This document shows, piece by piece, positions 11,119-23,096 of a DNA stretch of 64,000 bases. Location of the stretch: contig OY744469.1 of assembly GCA_963556145.1 (NCBI GenBank), positions 868,001 through 932,000 on the forward strand, given 5' to 3'. How positions within the stretch are numbered: position 1 is the stretch's first letter; each line of letters begins with the position of its first letter. The DNA is from Hygrocybe punicea (taxonomy: Eukaryota; Basidiomycota; Agaricomycetes; Agaricales; Hygrophoraceae). The notes below the pieces were generated by a model, which was given only the letters and a program-made list of their open reading frames with translations, was not told the origin of the DNA and did not search any database. A program made the translations under genes and the position numbers.

Positions 11119-12647
11119 CTATGCGTTGGCTGTGGGTGCGATTAATAGCCTGAACCAAACATCGCTACATGCCACTAAAGCGTAGAAAGCGAGCAGCAGA
11201 CCTATCGACACCGAATACATCGCTGCTTCCCGCACAACGATGCCAAGATGAGCCATTCTTGAGTGGTGATCGAAAAAAAGCCTATAAAGGGGGCGATCCG
11301 TCCAAACACCGTAAAGGGGTTGGATAAGTGACCAGAACACCACGAAGGCTCCCACCGCACCCGCGAAGCTCAAATAAATATTGCAGGATATTACATATGA
11401 GCCAAAAGCAAGCAGTATTGCAAGCCAGATTTCGTCCGCAAACGCTCGGAGTCTGTTACCCCACCACGCTGACCAACCAATGCACAGGAGGATTCCTTCT
11501 ATGTGGACAAGGAAATAGATCAGGGGGCAGAGGACTGAGCGGCATAAGCATCAGGATGCGACTCAAGCAGAAAGCATGAATGAGACTCACAGCGTGGTGC
11601 AGGCAGGCGAATGAGTGGCTTGATGATCTGACAAATGGAAAGGGTGGCGATGGCGATGGCGATGATGCCCAGGTCTGCAAAAGCCATTGCAGCCATAGAT
11701 CCTGCAAACTGGCCAAGGAAGGCACCGATCCTTGAGCCAATCCCAGCATTTTCATAATTCTTAGTCCAGATAGGTGCGACGCTCCTCGCCCACATTGACG
11801 TCCATATTGCCGAAAGATATATGGTGCCCACAAGTGGCAGCGAGAAGAAAATGAGCAAACCGCTGCGCAGTACTACAACCAAATTAGCTAGGCATGTTGA
11901 AGATCCCGGTGAGTACTAACCCCGCAGAACAATGGTCCTGCAATCTTTGGTGAAGAAGGTGGACCACAACCCTGTAGAGTTGCACTCGTACAATCCGAGG
12001 CAGTAGAGACTGTGCATCCGCCTCAATACTAAAATCATCCCGCATGTAAAAAGACCGACGTACAAGATGGTTAACACCACACCGAGGCTCCAATCGAGGG
12101 TGGTAGCCGCCGTTGCATGGCCTTGTAATGACAGAACGATTTTCATAGTCCCACCAATGATCACCACAGCACTGACCAACAAGCGATATGGTGTGAGGGG
12201 CAGGCGGTCTCGCTTAAGCAACGCATCCGTTACTTCGTCGGTTCTGCAAGCCGGCAGGGTAATGTGGAATGATTGGAGTAAGGTCCCGATGTAGCTTGCA
12301 TAATCCTTTTGAAAAAGCCATCGTGCCACCTCTGGATGATTTCTTTCATACAGTGAGCCAAAGTAGAGGCTATTGAACGTGCATTACTATTAGATTCTTG
12401 CCCAACGGCCGATTTGTCCAACATACGCTAGAGTAACGATAACGCCGAACGACCATTCCAGATATATTGGTAAAATGACCTTGCCGTGGTATGTGGCAAC
12501 GGCTTTAGGCACACCGAATGCCACGGTGGATGCAATGACGAGGAAGCGATATCCAGTAAGTTTTGGACGCCAGTGCCGGTTTCCAGTGGGAGCTGCCTCT
12601 TGTGCTGGCACTGGTTCGTATGCATAACGGTGAGCCATGGAAGTCAC
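11119..12647 (-). CDS. Lineage-specific multi-span membrane protein, member A (437 aa)
   Basis: Five exons (12647-12427, 12369-12064, 12009-11921, 11872-11591, 11534-11119) join in phase through four GT-AG introns of 48-57 bp to give 437 codons. The N-terminal half contains two copies of one module. Copy 1 has LTGYRFLVIASTVAFG, LEWSFGVIVTLA and, across an intron, LYFGSLYE and WLFQKDYASYI. Copy 2 has LTPYRLLVSAVVIIGG, LDWSLGVVLTI and, across an intron in the same phase, LYCLGLYE and FFTKDC. Exons 4 and 5 are strongly hydrophobic with at least five further candidate membrane helices. I know no function. The matched intron position in both module copies indicates an internal gene duplication. 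A near-identical intact copy lies at 27,147-28,687. Confidence 0.7.
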
Positions 12648-12873
12648 TCTGCTGGCGGTGAACCTGAGTCTGTTGGTAGACTCGACGAGGAGTAGTAGGT
12701 ATGGCCATCGTGGAATAAATTGTGCCCATAACGCAGAGTTGTGCCTGTCAGAGCTGTTTGAGTTGCCAAGGCAACTTTATACCTGAAGAGGTTGGCAGGA
12801 CGTGCCCCACGGTGCCAAACTACCGGGATGCAGAGTGATTTTTTCTGCACTTTCCCATCCACGCCAGCAAAAC

Positions 12874-13170
12874 ATGGCTAAGAATGGGTGGCCAAGACTC
12901 ACACTGTGCCGAGTCATCACCATCGTGTTCACCATTGCTTTCGGGACGTCAAAATTGGTTCTGTCCCTTGCAGGCAAAACCACTGCGCCCTCAGCACTGG
13001 AGTGGTTTTCTGGGGTCGTCGTCTTCCTCACGTACGTGCCTAAGCCTTCATTATTGTTGAATGAGGAATAAATGCAGTCATTCAGAGTGTATTGGCTCGA
13101 TTTCCACGAGCAATTTCATGAGGGGAGAATGGCCTGGAATCGAGGTAGGGTGATGAATAATAGGATCTGA
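12874..13170 (+). CDS. Small single-module paralog of the membrane family, member D (80 aa)
   Basis: Exons 12874-13031 and 13086-13170 join in phase (54-bp intron) into 80 codons. The protein is one module of the family: LTLCRVITIVFTIAFG, then LEWFSGVVVFLT and, after the intron in the conserved position, VYWLDFHEQFHE. It starts 227 bp from the oppositely oriented start of gene A, so the two may share a promoter region. It lacks the downstream hydrophobic exons of gene C, so it may be a truncated remnant or a mini-protein. An identical copy is at 28,914-29,210. Confidence 0.5.
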
Positions 13171-14131
13171 GTTTTGTTCTTTATTTTACTCGGTAAGATA
13201 CGTGGCTCAACCAGCGCATGCTAGTACTATCTGACAGGCGAATTTGCAGACTATCATTATTTTATAATCACTGTCTTATTTTGATAAGTTACAGACCCAT
13301 GTAGGAACCAAGCGCATGGGCAAGACAGACTTGGAAAAACCTTTTTGGATCGTATCTTACTCTGGCAGCTTGGGTATCCCTTGATTCAAGGGAAAATACG
13401 TGCAATCTTGGGGTCGTTGGCGTCAGAAATAGACCTGGAAACGACGGTGCTGCACCGAGATGCGCCGCCTCGTAGGACATTCATCAACCACCAGCGAACG
13501 CATTCGGAATAGACTGCTGCATGAGATCCAGGACGCTGCCAAGAGAATTTCGTGCATTCTGTCGACATGGTTGAAAGTCTTAGCCTCCTTCAAAAGGGTA
13601 ACCTGAAGCAGTTTGGTCATTCTTATGCTCGACCAATCTTACTGGTACTAACAGTGGAAGATCGCCGTGATGGTCCGGGTCCTTTCCTTTACATACAGAC
13701 GCCTCGACCGTTGGCCCGACCTGGTGGGGCACCGGGCACCGCTGAGGTCGAAGTGACCTTGTTCGCCTGCTTGACCTTATGCTGAGAAGACGAAGCACCA
13801 GGTTGGGGTAACGCAGGCTCAACGGCATGTCTCTCAGACTCTGAAGTTGTTCAATGTCCCTGAGGTTGTCGAGCACTGGCAATAAGACTGTCTCGGTCAC
13901 AATTTGACGCCAAACTGTCATCGACTGACAGGTTGAATATTAATGTAAGTGGCAGTACTGTCAGCCTACCAACGAGCGTGCCTTGTGCGACCTTTGCAAC
14001 AACTTGGGCCTTGTACTTATAAAGTTAACGTTGTATTTCAGGAACTTGACTACTCGTGCTCGGATCTGTCAAGCTGCGTTTTGGACGCGACGATGGCGGT
14101 AGCATTATTGGTGTGGTCCTCACAGTGAACG
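13171..14131. other. No recognisable gene; right edge of segmental duplication at 13,320
   Basis: The duplicated block stops at 13,320 with the phrase AGCGCATGGG. The remaining 0.8 kb has short open frames on both strands without domains or consistent splicing. AT-rich stretches occur near 13,250-13,285. Confidence 0.5.
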
Positions 14132-15511
14132 ATGATCGTAATTTCATTTGTCCTCTTGCTGTGCTATCTTTTATTGAATGAACACCTTGGCGTCGTTGAA
14201 CTTCCATTATCTACAGGCAGCCCGAAGTCGGAGAAAAGTAGTCTGACTTACGGCACAGGCCTTGCTTATCTTGCTATATGGGACGGCAACTGGTACGTCT
14301 CTGTCGCTGTGGGCGACCAGATGTTCCAGGTCCAGGTGAGGAGCACTACCATTGTATCATTGTCAACTTCTGAACGTTATCATCTGGAACCCCGGCGTGC
14401 AGATTGATACCGGATCTAGTGACTTCTTCCTCGTATCTCAAACTTGCCCTGGCAATGCTGCAACACGGTACAAGCCATCTGCATCTTCTGAGCCAGACAT
14501 GGATGGGGGTAAACAGCGTAACTTTAGTATCAAATACACCGACGGCGGATTGGCCACGTATGCCACCGTCCCATCCATCATTCCCTTGTTTTCTTGTCTG
14601 AAAAGAGTGTTATAGTGGTCATATATATCGGGACACCGTCAGCATTGCTGGTTTGGCTGTGACAGGTCAAGCAGTGGGGATTGCTGAGGACACTGGTGGG
14701 AGCTGCCGAACCACCCAGTTGGACGGGATCATAGGTCACTACTATGTTACTTTGTTCGCTCAGCCTCCCCCCATTTTCATTGGGCAGGCCGCGAACCTCC
14801 AAGTTTCGCAGTAACTCATACCTCTTCAAACTTTTCCTCCGAAAGAAGCTGGACAAACCGGTGTTCTCAACTTTGTTGTCCCGGAAGGGGGAGTCCTCGC
14901 TTTTATTGGGCGGTGACGACCGGAGCAAGTACGATGGCGAGCTCTCCTTTACGGATGTGCTATCGTCCCGCTTTTTGGATTGTCAATATGAAGCAGTTCA
15001 AGTTCGGTTCAACGACGAGGACGAATCAGCAGGTGTTGCTTGATACAGGCGCAAATTTCCTATGGGTTGACGATGACACGTCAGTGCCCATTTTTGATAC
15101 TGGTTCCTACGATGGCCGGTCTAAATTTTATTCTATAGTGCGACGGAAATATACGCCCAATTAAATGCGACGACAGCGGTTGGTAATCCCTGTATCGTTG
15201 TAGTACTGCTGTCCCAGACATAACGTTTGTGTTCGCCGGAACCACTATAACACTTGCACCGTTTTCGTTCGAAGCTGGTCGCACCGACGAAGGTATGGTA
15301 AGTGGACCTTTATACATTGTCTTTTACCGGAAATTCATGAAATGTATAGTGATTAGGTGCCATTACTTCACGAGACGACATCAAAGAGTGGATCTTCGGT
15401 TGGAGGTTCTTGGAGAATGCGTACACCACATATGACATGGACGCGCGCAAGGTCGGCTTTGCCACTCCCAAGAACACGGCTTCTACGCAATTCGTGGTGC
15501 AGTCGTTATAG
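14132..15511 (+). pseudogene. Pepsin-like (A1 family) aspartic protease, degenerate
   Basis: A hydrophobic N-terminus (VISFVLLLCYLLL) resembles a signal peptide. After a propeptide-like stretch comes WYVSVAVGDQMFQVQ, an intron to 14,401, and the first catalytic motif IDTGSSDFF. Further pieces in order are FSIKYTDGG, TVSIAGLAVTGQAVGIA, LDGIIG, PVFSTLLSRKGESSLLLGG, the second catalytic motif LLDTGANFLW, DITFVFAG and the C-terminal IFGWRFLENAYTTYDM...VGFA. Both active-site Asp motifs are present. The pieces change frame near 14,970 and again near 15,165-15,215 without plausible splice sites. I therefore call it a pseudogene, although unusual introns cannot be fully excluded. A1 proteases of this kind are normally secreted. 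Confidence 0.65.
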
Positions 15512-15640
15512 GCTAACTTATAGATAGCTATGTTATGGAAAACATGTCTACTTCCATGTTGTGGAAAACCACTCCATTGAAATCGTGAAGTCAGTCAAGC
15601 CTTATCGAGGCCTTATCGACGGGTTAGTCCTGTGTCTGTG

Positions 15641-15703
15641 GTGTCTGAGTCCATAGTATAATGCGTGACTGGACGGCTAGACTAGCACTCAAAATTCGAA
15701 AAT
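15641..15703 (+). repeat. KDZ insertion target, left flank, with 8-bp target duplication
   Basis: The phrase from CTGAGTCCATAG to AATTCGAAAAT is repeated at the end of the window (about 63,921-63,990). The last 8 bases (TCGAAAAT, 15,696-15,703) recur directly after the element at 26,251-26,258. Confidence 0.85.
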
Positions 15704-16281
15704 CACCTGACCTTCCCACACTTTGAGCCCAACAAGGCTTGTCACCGGTGCTTGAAGTCCAGCCTAATTGGGCTCAACTTGGCTCAGCCTCAACACCGGC
15801 GGTAAATCTGTGGTTTGCTCTACATTTACCTCGTCAGCTCCTACTTTATCTCCGCATTATCTATCTTATCTCTGGGGTTATCTAGCGCTGACAAAGAATT
15901 GATAGCGCTGGCGCATGGACCAAGTCGGGACTTGCCCCGCTGGCACCTCCCGCCCTCAATGACGAGCGCGGTACATGCTTACATGTAAGTACCTCAAGCC
16001 TCTTTGTTTTACATGATGTATTTATATGATTTCCAGTGCTTCTTCAGCCATGCAAAGCCCTCCTGCCATCAGAGCCGAGTCCGGATCAGCCTTGCTGGCA
16101 CAGTGGCACCCCCTGCCCTCAACGACGAGCGCAGTACATGCCTACATGTAAGTGCTTTATCCCTCTTTGTCCTACGTGGTGTATTTATATGTTTTCTGGT
16201 GCCTCTTTAGCCATGCGAAGCCCTTCTGCCGTCCAACAAATGTGGGATCGCGTCGTTTCCAAAGACCCTGCCCTGTCCGTT
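15704..16281 (+). repeat. KDZ left terminal inverted repeat with intron-like segments
   Basis: About 580 bp pairs with 26,151-26,250 plus about 23,243-23,777. It includes two tandemly repeated units around CATGC(A/G)AAGCCC, each preceded by a GTAAGT...AG intron-like stretch (about 15,985-16,050 and 16,147-16,210). These may be leader exons of the element's transcript. Confidence 0.65.
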
Positions 16282-16379
16282 AATTACATGTGTAATCCTC
16301 ATGTCGACACTGACACATGTAATCCTCATGTTCTTTAGTTCTTATACATGGTTGATCTCTTGGTCCTTCATACCTTGCT

Positions 16380-17804
16380 TTCCACCCACCATATGGCAGC
16401 TCGACATTCCTGAGGTGTCAAGATCTATGGGCTTTCAAAAAAGGCCGTTACTCATACTTTCAAGCACCATGAGAAGAAAGCAGAAGTCCTTCCCGCCGGC
16501 AAACAGGCTGAGCGCAAAGCGGCTGGTTCTGCCAAGCGTAAGGCTGATATAGAGGGTATGTCAAATGTATTTATTACTGGACATGAAATGATTTGTCTAC
16601 CATACAGGGATGTCATATGAAGACCGGGATGCTGTCTACCAGATGGATGTTGATGGAGGAGTGGATGATTTGGTTGCTACCTTCACCGATCAACCTCCGC
16701 CAGGGGATGAAGCCTTTGACCTCAGCCACGGGCGAGCATGAGGTATTCAAAGAATTTGCATGAGAACTGTCAGATTTTTCTGGAATGTAAGACTTGTTGT
16801 CTTCACAATGGGATCTACATTCATTTTCCTCTGCAGCCGTCGCATTGATGACCACGATCGAATCGATCGGATTGATGTCAGGACAAGCCATTGGCTTACC
16901 CAACTCCCAGATTTAGTGGATGCCTATCTTATGTACCGTGCAGAAGACGATGGGGAACAGCATCCTATTTCACCACTGCCAGTCTCTCCCAACACGCATT
17001 CATTTGATATTGAAGTCATCGACACCTTTTGTATGATGACTATTTTTATTGGCTTCTGTGTGCTAACCCGCTCAACCCAGCCCAAAAATTCCGTCGCTTC
17101 CCTATCCTTGCAACTACTAAACATCTTAATGTGATACTCCTTTGCCATGGCTATCTTGGCTGTGCTCCTCTTCAACCAACTCTTGCAATATCACTCCAAA
17201 CTCTTGCAGCATATCGTCAACATCATCGCGTCAATCCTCGGTTCGGCATTCAGAGCCAAGTCAAGGCCTTGTGTCATTTACATAATGTACCTTACCATTT
17301 CTTTGCTGTCAGCTTGATGTTGTCTGACATTGTCTGACATCGAATTCAGATACCTTTTCGCCGATCTCTCAATGACAAATTTGCCATTACTTACGATATT
17401 TACCTGGAGATCATATATCTTGTCGATGCCCAAATCAAAGCTGCGCTGCACCATGATACACCAAATTGGCGTATGCTCAACTGTTGTCCTGCTTGTTTCT
17501 ATGTGTTGGAGGATGATCCAGATCTCGAGTTTTTGCACCTGTTTGATATGGATGGTGGGAATTCCCTCAAGCAGACTGGTGCCACTGTTCGGCAAACAGA
17601 AGAGCGTGCCGAAGCACGCTTAGCATGGTCGGATTATCTGATGGATGCCACCGAAGTTGATCTATTTAAGGATGAAGTTCCAGCCCGATCTGTAAATTAT
17701 TCTCAGATCATATTAAATTTCCTCTAACACTCTCCCAGGCCAAACGAGACCCAACCAATGATCAAACCGATGACTGGGAGGATGAGACATTAGACCGAGT
17801 TAAC
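16380..17804 (+). pseudogene. KDZ transposase, N-terminal half (CxC1-type), separated by inversion
   Basis: In order on the plus strand: a basic stretch with KAVTHTFKHHEKKAEVLP, an acidic linker (YEDRDAVYQMDVDGGVDDL), TSHWLTQLPDLVDAYLMYR, and HGYLGCAPLQPTLAISLQT with QVKALCHLHNVPY. Then come TYDIYLEIIYLVDAQ, TPNWRMLNCCPACFYVL and LFDMDGGNSLKQTG, the last likely holding the first catalytic Asp. FKDEVPAR and an acidic tail ending DRVN follow at 17,804. This is the usual N-terminal half of the fungal KDZ transposase. A frame slip near 16,730 (before the intron starting about 16,742) breaks it. The frame runs into TAG immediately after the inversion junction. The C-terminal half lies on the opposite strand at 19,053-20,976. 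Confidence 0.75.
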
Positions 17805-18932
17805 TAGCCATATTTTCATGGGCATTAGTCAGGATTTGTGCAAGTTGCAGTGCTTCCCCGCTACTGAGACCCCATTCTTTTACCATTGCTAGAAGGCCAT
17901 CCTTATCTCCAGATTGAAGAAGTTGCTTCATGGTGTGTGGGAATGACCCAGGAATATTTTGCGAAGCCGATAAACTATCAATCGATGCAGTCGACTGATC
18001 AGCTCGGCCTGTCGTCAATGCAGACAATTCCTGTAATGAAAATATGTCAATATACGCTAGAGCGAAAAATACAAACATATGTCATATTCTGCCATGGAGC
18101 CCACATTCAAATTAAGTGATTCGTCGCTTCCACAGAGCTCAATGCCAGGATTGACAGTGAAATCGGATGCCTCAGCCCACCATGCCTCATCAGCATACTC
18201 CATGTATTCCCCATCCTCATCTTCGTCCACCAGATCCTGCCAAATGCCTCTGATCTCCAGGAAATGATGGCAGCAGCCAGGACTTTTGGTATCGACTACA
18301 CCCTCTTCGCAATGACAATCAATTTGATGAGGGATCTTGACAGCAGCGGTGTGGCAAAGTTGCTTGAGTCAAATGAGATGAGGAACAGCGATATTTTCAG
18401 CAAAGTCTCGGATTAAAGGAGTGGAATGAGGGTCATCTGCGATCGTTGAAGTTATTGATCGTGGAAACATGGTTTTCACTTTGATGCCAATGCCCTTTGA
18501 GGGAAGAACACCAGGACAGCGGAGAAGAACGGTTACGCCTCCATCGATTGCATCCAGGGATGTGATCTGAGTTAAAAAATGAATCTTTAATCAACAAAAA
18601 TGACTTCGCTAATTGTGTAGACATACCGCATCGAGGATGTCATTGAACATGTCATGGGTTAGCTTCAACCAAGATTCTGAGGGACTGATGGCCACGTTGA
18701 GACCAAACCGAGAGATTTCTTGGAAGTAAGCAAGACAAGATGGGTTGAGAATGTTATCAGTGTGGTGGATAGCACCATTGTGAAGGTAACCGCGACAAGA
18801 AGCCAAATTGCCTTCATGATGGAGCAGGTTATGCTGAACCCAAAGCGACAATACATTGGAAGGTGAGTATTCAGGGCTGTCTTCTATGTGAGCTGACTCG
18901 GTGGACATCAATTGGTAAGAACTGGCTTGCAC
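17800..18932 (-). pseudogene. Second KDZ-element gene (conserved, unknown function), broken by a stop
   Basis: Exon 1 (18,932 down to about 18,627) encodes NVLSLWVQHNLLHHEGN, FGLNVAISPSESWLKLTHDM. After a GT-AG intron, exon 2 continues ITSLDAIDGGVTVLLRCPG, an in-frame TGA (18,371-18,369), a Cys/His-rich phrase (DCHCEEGVVDTKSPGCCHHF) and the acidic/aromatic YADEAWWAEASDF. A last exon from about 18,030 ends KEWGLSSGEALQLAQILTNAHENMAS. The protein is not a transposase. It travels next to the KDZ gene and may be an accessory factor. With the 3.2-kb segment inverted back, it would follow the transposase on the same strand. Confidence 0.5.
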
Positions 18933-20979
18933 GCAAAGTCCGCTCTCGGTAGTCTACAGTTGTTCGTGTTTCTTATGAACATTTAAGAACATCAATGTTC
19001 ATGCTTTATTAAATAACTACGGTGCCGATGAATAAATATTTCGTACAGGAGTTCAATCTGAAATTGCAACTACAAAAGCTGTCATATCATCCAGACCTCT
19101 CCCAACCTCGTCGTCGTCGACATCGCAATCACCTGCTACAACCTCATTCAACACGAAGGGATCCATGCAATCTTGTACATGGGTAGAAGCTGCAAGGTTC
19201 TGGGTGCAGCCTCGATGTACGCCAATTCCTGAACAACCCGAAAACCCAGGTAATCTCTCAATCCGATCTAAACGATGCAAAGTCAGTTCATTTACCATCG
19301 ATTGCTTTTTCCATTGCCTGCGAGTCTCCAGGGCAAGATGGGGTTGGGTCGAGTTAAGCTCTCTGATAATGCCCTCCATCTCAAGCCTCTCATAATAAAT
19401 TCTTGTGCGTACACGCCATACCTCCACGTTCAGTCTTGTCATCTCCTCGTTGGCACGGCACAACATGAGATATTTCACTGTTGCTTCACGGCGTGCTGGT
19501 TGTGCCCAAAGTTCAGAGTGGATGTCCTTCCGTGAGTCTCGTAAGAGGTCAAATTCAGCTAAAAAGGTGTAATCGACAACTTGCTTCCACGTCAGAGGTG
19601 GTCGAGAGATTTTGGCTGCCTCCGTGTTATATGCAGAAAGTGCATTCCGGATAGCTTGAGATCGTTGTTGAAGTGCTTTTGATATCTGCTGTCGCATTTT
19701 GTAGCCTATATTCAATTGTATTGAGGCAGGTCAATGGGACACGAATGGCACTATGACTTACCGGTATCCGACATGTTAAGTTTCTTCAGCTCGAAAAGCC
19801 TCTGGACGACGAGTCGTTCAAGCTCATCCAAAGACCTTCGATATGAGCGATATGCAAGTTCTTGCTTTGCCTCCTGATATTGGGGGAATGAGGGTTGCCA
19901 GCGTTCACCAATGTCGAGTCTGTTCTCCAGCGCAGTAACACGTGTTTCAGAATTTTGGAGTTTAACATAAGCAGAGTCGACAATTCGTTGTGTTTGATGG
20001 ATTGTGGAAAGCAAATTTCCAGGGGCGATGTCGTTGAAGACCCGATTTGCAGCACCTCGAGCATTGTCCCATTCCAACCTCGTGCATGTGAATACTGTAG
20101 CATTACAGGAAAATTACTATTGACTTAATGGCATTGAGCAAGGTCATCAAGCGCCTCAACATAAATGAAAGAAAGTTGTGTTTCAAGAGGTTCTTCTGAC
20201 AAGGACTCGAGATACTTCCGCTCTTGGTCAAGGTATAATTCGAAATTGCCTTCTGCAACCTTCAAGGACTCACATACATCATGCAATTCTTCAGTCAGGG
20301 AATGTTTGATTTTCAGAGCTGCTCGATAGTGATTGTATAAGAATTTCCCTTCGATTCCACTATGAGTGATCAGGTGTGGATAAAATAAAATTACAGTTAC
20401 CCAGTTCGACGTACTTGTCTTCATCCCAAAAAAGGAAATGTTCTTCAATCGCCTGATGGCGGTGAAACTTGCTTGCGTGCCTTGTACCTCGTGCGACTGC
20501 ATTGGAAGCTGAAAATATTCGCTCGCAACCTTCTCCTTCCGACCGACCCATGCCCTTTATGTACAATGGATGCCATTTCAACTGACATGCTCGGTTGTGT
20601 GCATGACCGTGGAAAGCACCAACGGCAAGTCGGAATTGCGAGGATCGTGCAAGATTACCAAGGCAGCTGTTGTGAACAGTTGTCTCAAATGTGCACCCAA
20701 TATCGTACCGGCATCCAATCTTCAGTCCGTAAACTCTGATAAGGCAGTTGACTATTGCAAGGGGATACTTAGCACTATATATAGTTGGTCAGCGGCAGCA
20801 TTAGACAATGTTCTAGATCTCACCGTTCACCGCTTCGAATCATATCACAGAATTTCAGCATGAAGCCATGGCGACAGGTGACAAGAAAGATCCCAGTTTC
20901 CTCAAACATCCCAAAAATCTTCTTCCACCCTTCAGGTCCAGCATTGCGCCATTGTTTGATGCACTCGGCAACAGAGTTA
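17801..20979. other. 3.2-kb internal inversion within the KDZ element
   Basis: The left junction reads GACCGAGTTAAC|TAGCC (GTTAAC at 17,799-17,804). The right junction reads AACAGAGTTAG|CTCTG (GTTA at 20,976-20,979). Turning the segment round joins codons for DRVN to SVAECIKQW with no base lost or gained. At the other end the second gene's stop would become TAG instead of TAA. The shared 4-base TAAC/GTTA lies at both junctions. Confidence 0.8.
19053..20976 (-). pseudogene. KDZ transposase, C-terminal catalytic half, inverted
   Basis: Reading the minus strand from 20,976: SVAECIKQWRNAGPEGWKK, GIFLVTCRHGFMLKFCDM, an intron, AKYPLAIVNCL, YDIGCTFETT (second catalytic Asp region), FHGHAHNRACQLKWHP and GEGCERIFSASNAVARGTR (likely catalytic Glu). 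FHRHQAIEEHFLFWDEDKY and a long helical tail follow: FLYNHYRAALKIKHSL, MRQQISKALQQRSQAIRNAL, WKQVVDYTFLAEFDLLRD. It ends at 19,053. This is the conserved catalytic and C-terminal part of fungal KDZ transposases. The natural N-terminal half is on the plus strand at 16.4-17.8 kb. The two halves meet exactly in frame if the intervening segment is inverted back. Confidence 0.8.
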
Positions 20980-21379
20980 GCTCTGTGTTCAAACTGTGTC
21001 TAATATCTTCACAGACTGAATCTAGGTTGGCTCAAAGGCTCCAATTTTGTTGCCGATCTCTTTGCTCTGGGCTGATTTTGACTGTCATAGTGCTCGTTTT
21101 GCTTCTTTTCATTTTCATGTGATTCTGCTTGCGTGAGCTGACCTATTTCCTCTATAAATTCAAGTTTACTGCTTAGTCTCGCCGTCTTTGTGTGAACAAA
21201 TTACAGCCGGCAATCAACTATCAAAAATTTCCCGCCTAAATTGCGACTCTTCTTTTTGCTTGGCTCCATTCTCTGACATGTCAAATATTATGAGGGTCTG
21301 TTCCGGTTTCATGTTCATATTCCTATTTTGATCAATGTGCTTTGGCTCTCAGATATCCCAGTTCCAATCCTCTATGCTA

Positions 21380-23096
21380 TGACGCTTCATGTCTTCAAAG
21401 CGTCTGTCAAGTCCCATCAGACCCAGGAAAAAAAGCGACATGCACCCCGGCCTAAACTCACCAAAGATGCCCATCGTGCAGCAAAGGCTCGCCAACAGCA
21501 GGCTGCTGCTGCTTACTCAAAAGATATATCGGATGCTTGGAAAACTATCGACAAGGCTACAGAAAATATTGCTGTTACCCACCACAGGAGCATACGACAC
21601 GTACAGTCTGCCTTGCATATGGGGAAAGGATCTCTTGGACAGCACAACAAAAAAACAACCGCATGGAATGCTTTCTGCTGGAAAAACTCACAGGAACAAC
21701 TTGCTTTAGGCGGTGGGTTCTTTTCCTCGCTTTGCCATTGGGTTACTGACATTTGACAGGCTCAAGCCTTGGTTGACAAGCACTCATAGATACATCCACC
21801 AACAACCAGAATGAGTACAACAATTTACCTGATGAATGAAAGCAGGAACTGATCCATGAACTGGACAAGCACAAGGCTTTACAAACTCAGGGTCGACGGA
21901 TTTCAAATCGCTCCAAGGTAAATGATGTCAACTATACGATTGCAGCAGTTGAGAAGGAGGTAAATCTCTCATTTCATCGGTGATTTTTTTTTTTGACGCA
22001 GTCTTATTAGCTTCACAACCTTAAATCATGAACCGGATGTGAATCACTCTTGTTCACCACTCGCGGATCGACTGATTTAGCGATTCGTGGTGTTGCCTTT
22101 GCTACCGAAGGCGTAGAAATTTTCATGCTTGGCACAATGAAAATGGACAATCAAGATTTTATCAGCAAACTGGAGGGCCACGCAATCCAAGGTCTGGCTG
22201 GTAAGAAGCTTTCCGCAAATTTTACCTTACATGCCCACTCAACCTTATCGCAGGCACTGCCAAAAATCATGCTGGCCGAGTCTCTCAAGTTCGGGGTGAG
22301 ATAAGACACGTGATGACATCTGAACTTCATATGTACAACAACTTGGTGAAAATCAAGATGTTGACCATATGCAGGTGCGGTGACAGGTCTTCCCAATACC
22401 GAAATGAAATGGAGGAATTATTGGCGAGACATCGTCAGGAAACACAGGGTTATGATATCTGGGTGGCCGAGTGAAATACCCTTCGCAAACCTGAGTGACG
22501 TGTCTAGTGCCCTCCCCACCCTCGAGTCGTTGTTGAGGAAATGGCAGACCGGGAAAATTTATTGGAAATCCATCTCTGATGCCGAGTTTGATCAGCTGGA
22601 CCAGGAACGTGATCGTCAGATAGAGAATGGCGAAATCAAGGAACCTCACCGCCGAGAGCGCTCAGATAAGGGAAAGAAATGTGCTCGCGAACCCATGGAA
22701 ACGTGTAGGAGGGGCAATGGGAGCTCAGACGCAGTTGATACTACCAGGGCAGGCCCAAACAACGACAACAGGAATACTAGCAGGAACTCTGACGGCTCCG
22801 ACTGCTCCCCACCATCTAACACAGATGCTCATCCTCCCGCCACTTTCAATGGTGTAACCCCTGCTATCATTGTTCCTGCTGTCAGCGGGACTTCCAACGT
22901 GAACCCTGTCATCACCAGCATCCCTAACAACAACCTGTTCCCACCTGGCGCATTCAATGACCTTTTATATGGCCCAGATAATGGCAACTTTGATTACAGT
23001 TTCGACCCTAATCTTATCGCGGGCCCCAGCACTGCCATGATGGGAGGAAATGTTGAGGATTTTAGCTATACTAATTGGCTAAATGCTGACTTCTGA
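21380..23096 (+). pseudogene. Third KDZ-element gene: coiled-coil/Trp-rich protein, broken
   Basis: Exon pieces in order: KKRHAPRPKLTKDAHRAA (basic, coiled-coil-like), NNEYNNLPDE then an in-frame TGA at 21,837-21,839 followed by KQELIHELDKHKALQ, then IRGVAFATEGVEIFMLG and ISKLEGHAIQGLAG. The last exon (22,380-23,096) has MKWRNYWRDIVRKHRVMISGWPSEIPF and LLRKWQTGKIYWKSISDAEF, then a Ser/Asn/Pro-rich tail ending LNADF. I have seen similar uncharacterised proteins with an IxGWP phrase in Agaricomycete transposon neighbourhoods. DNA-binding or accessory function is a guess. The final exon is fully open and could be expressed separately. Confidence 0.5.

Larger units (their letters stand above)
10903..13320. 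repeat. 2.4-kb segmental duplication, copy A
   Basis: Bases 10,903-13,320 are repeated in direct orientation at 26,934-29,360. The last 700 bp differ at only a handful of positions; small indels are concentrated near 11,020-11,160 and 12,000-12,060. The duplicated block holds the end of gene C, all of gene A and all of gene D. Because gene C is complete here but truncated in the other copy, this is more likely the source copy. Confidence 0.9.

Noticed and set aside
13580..13921. 113-codon minus-strand frame
   Set aside because: Arg/Pro-rich composition only; no motif or homologous copy in the window.
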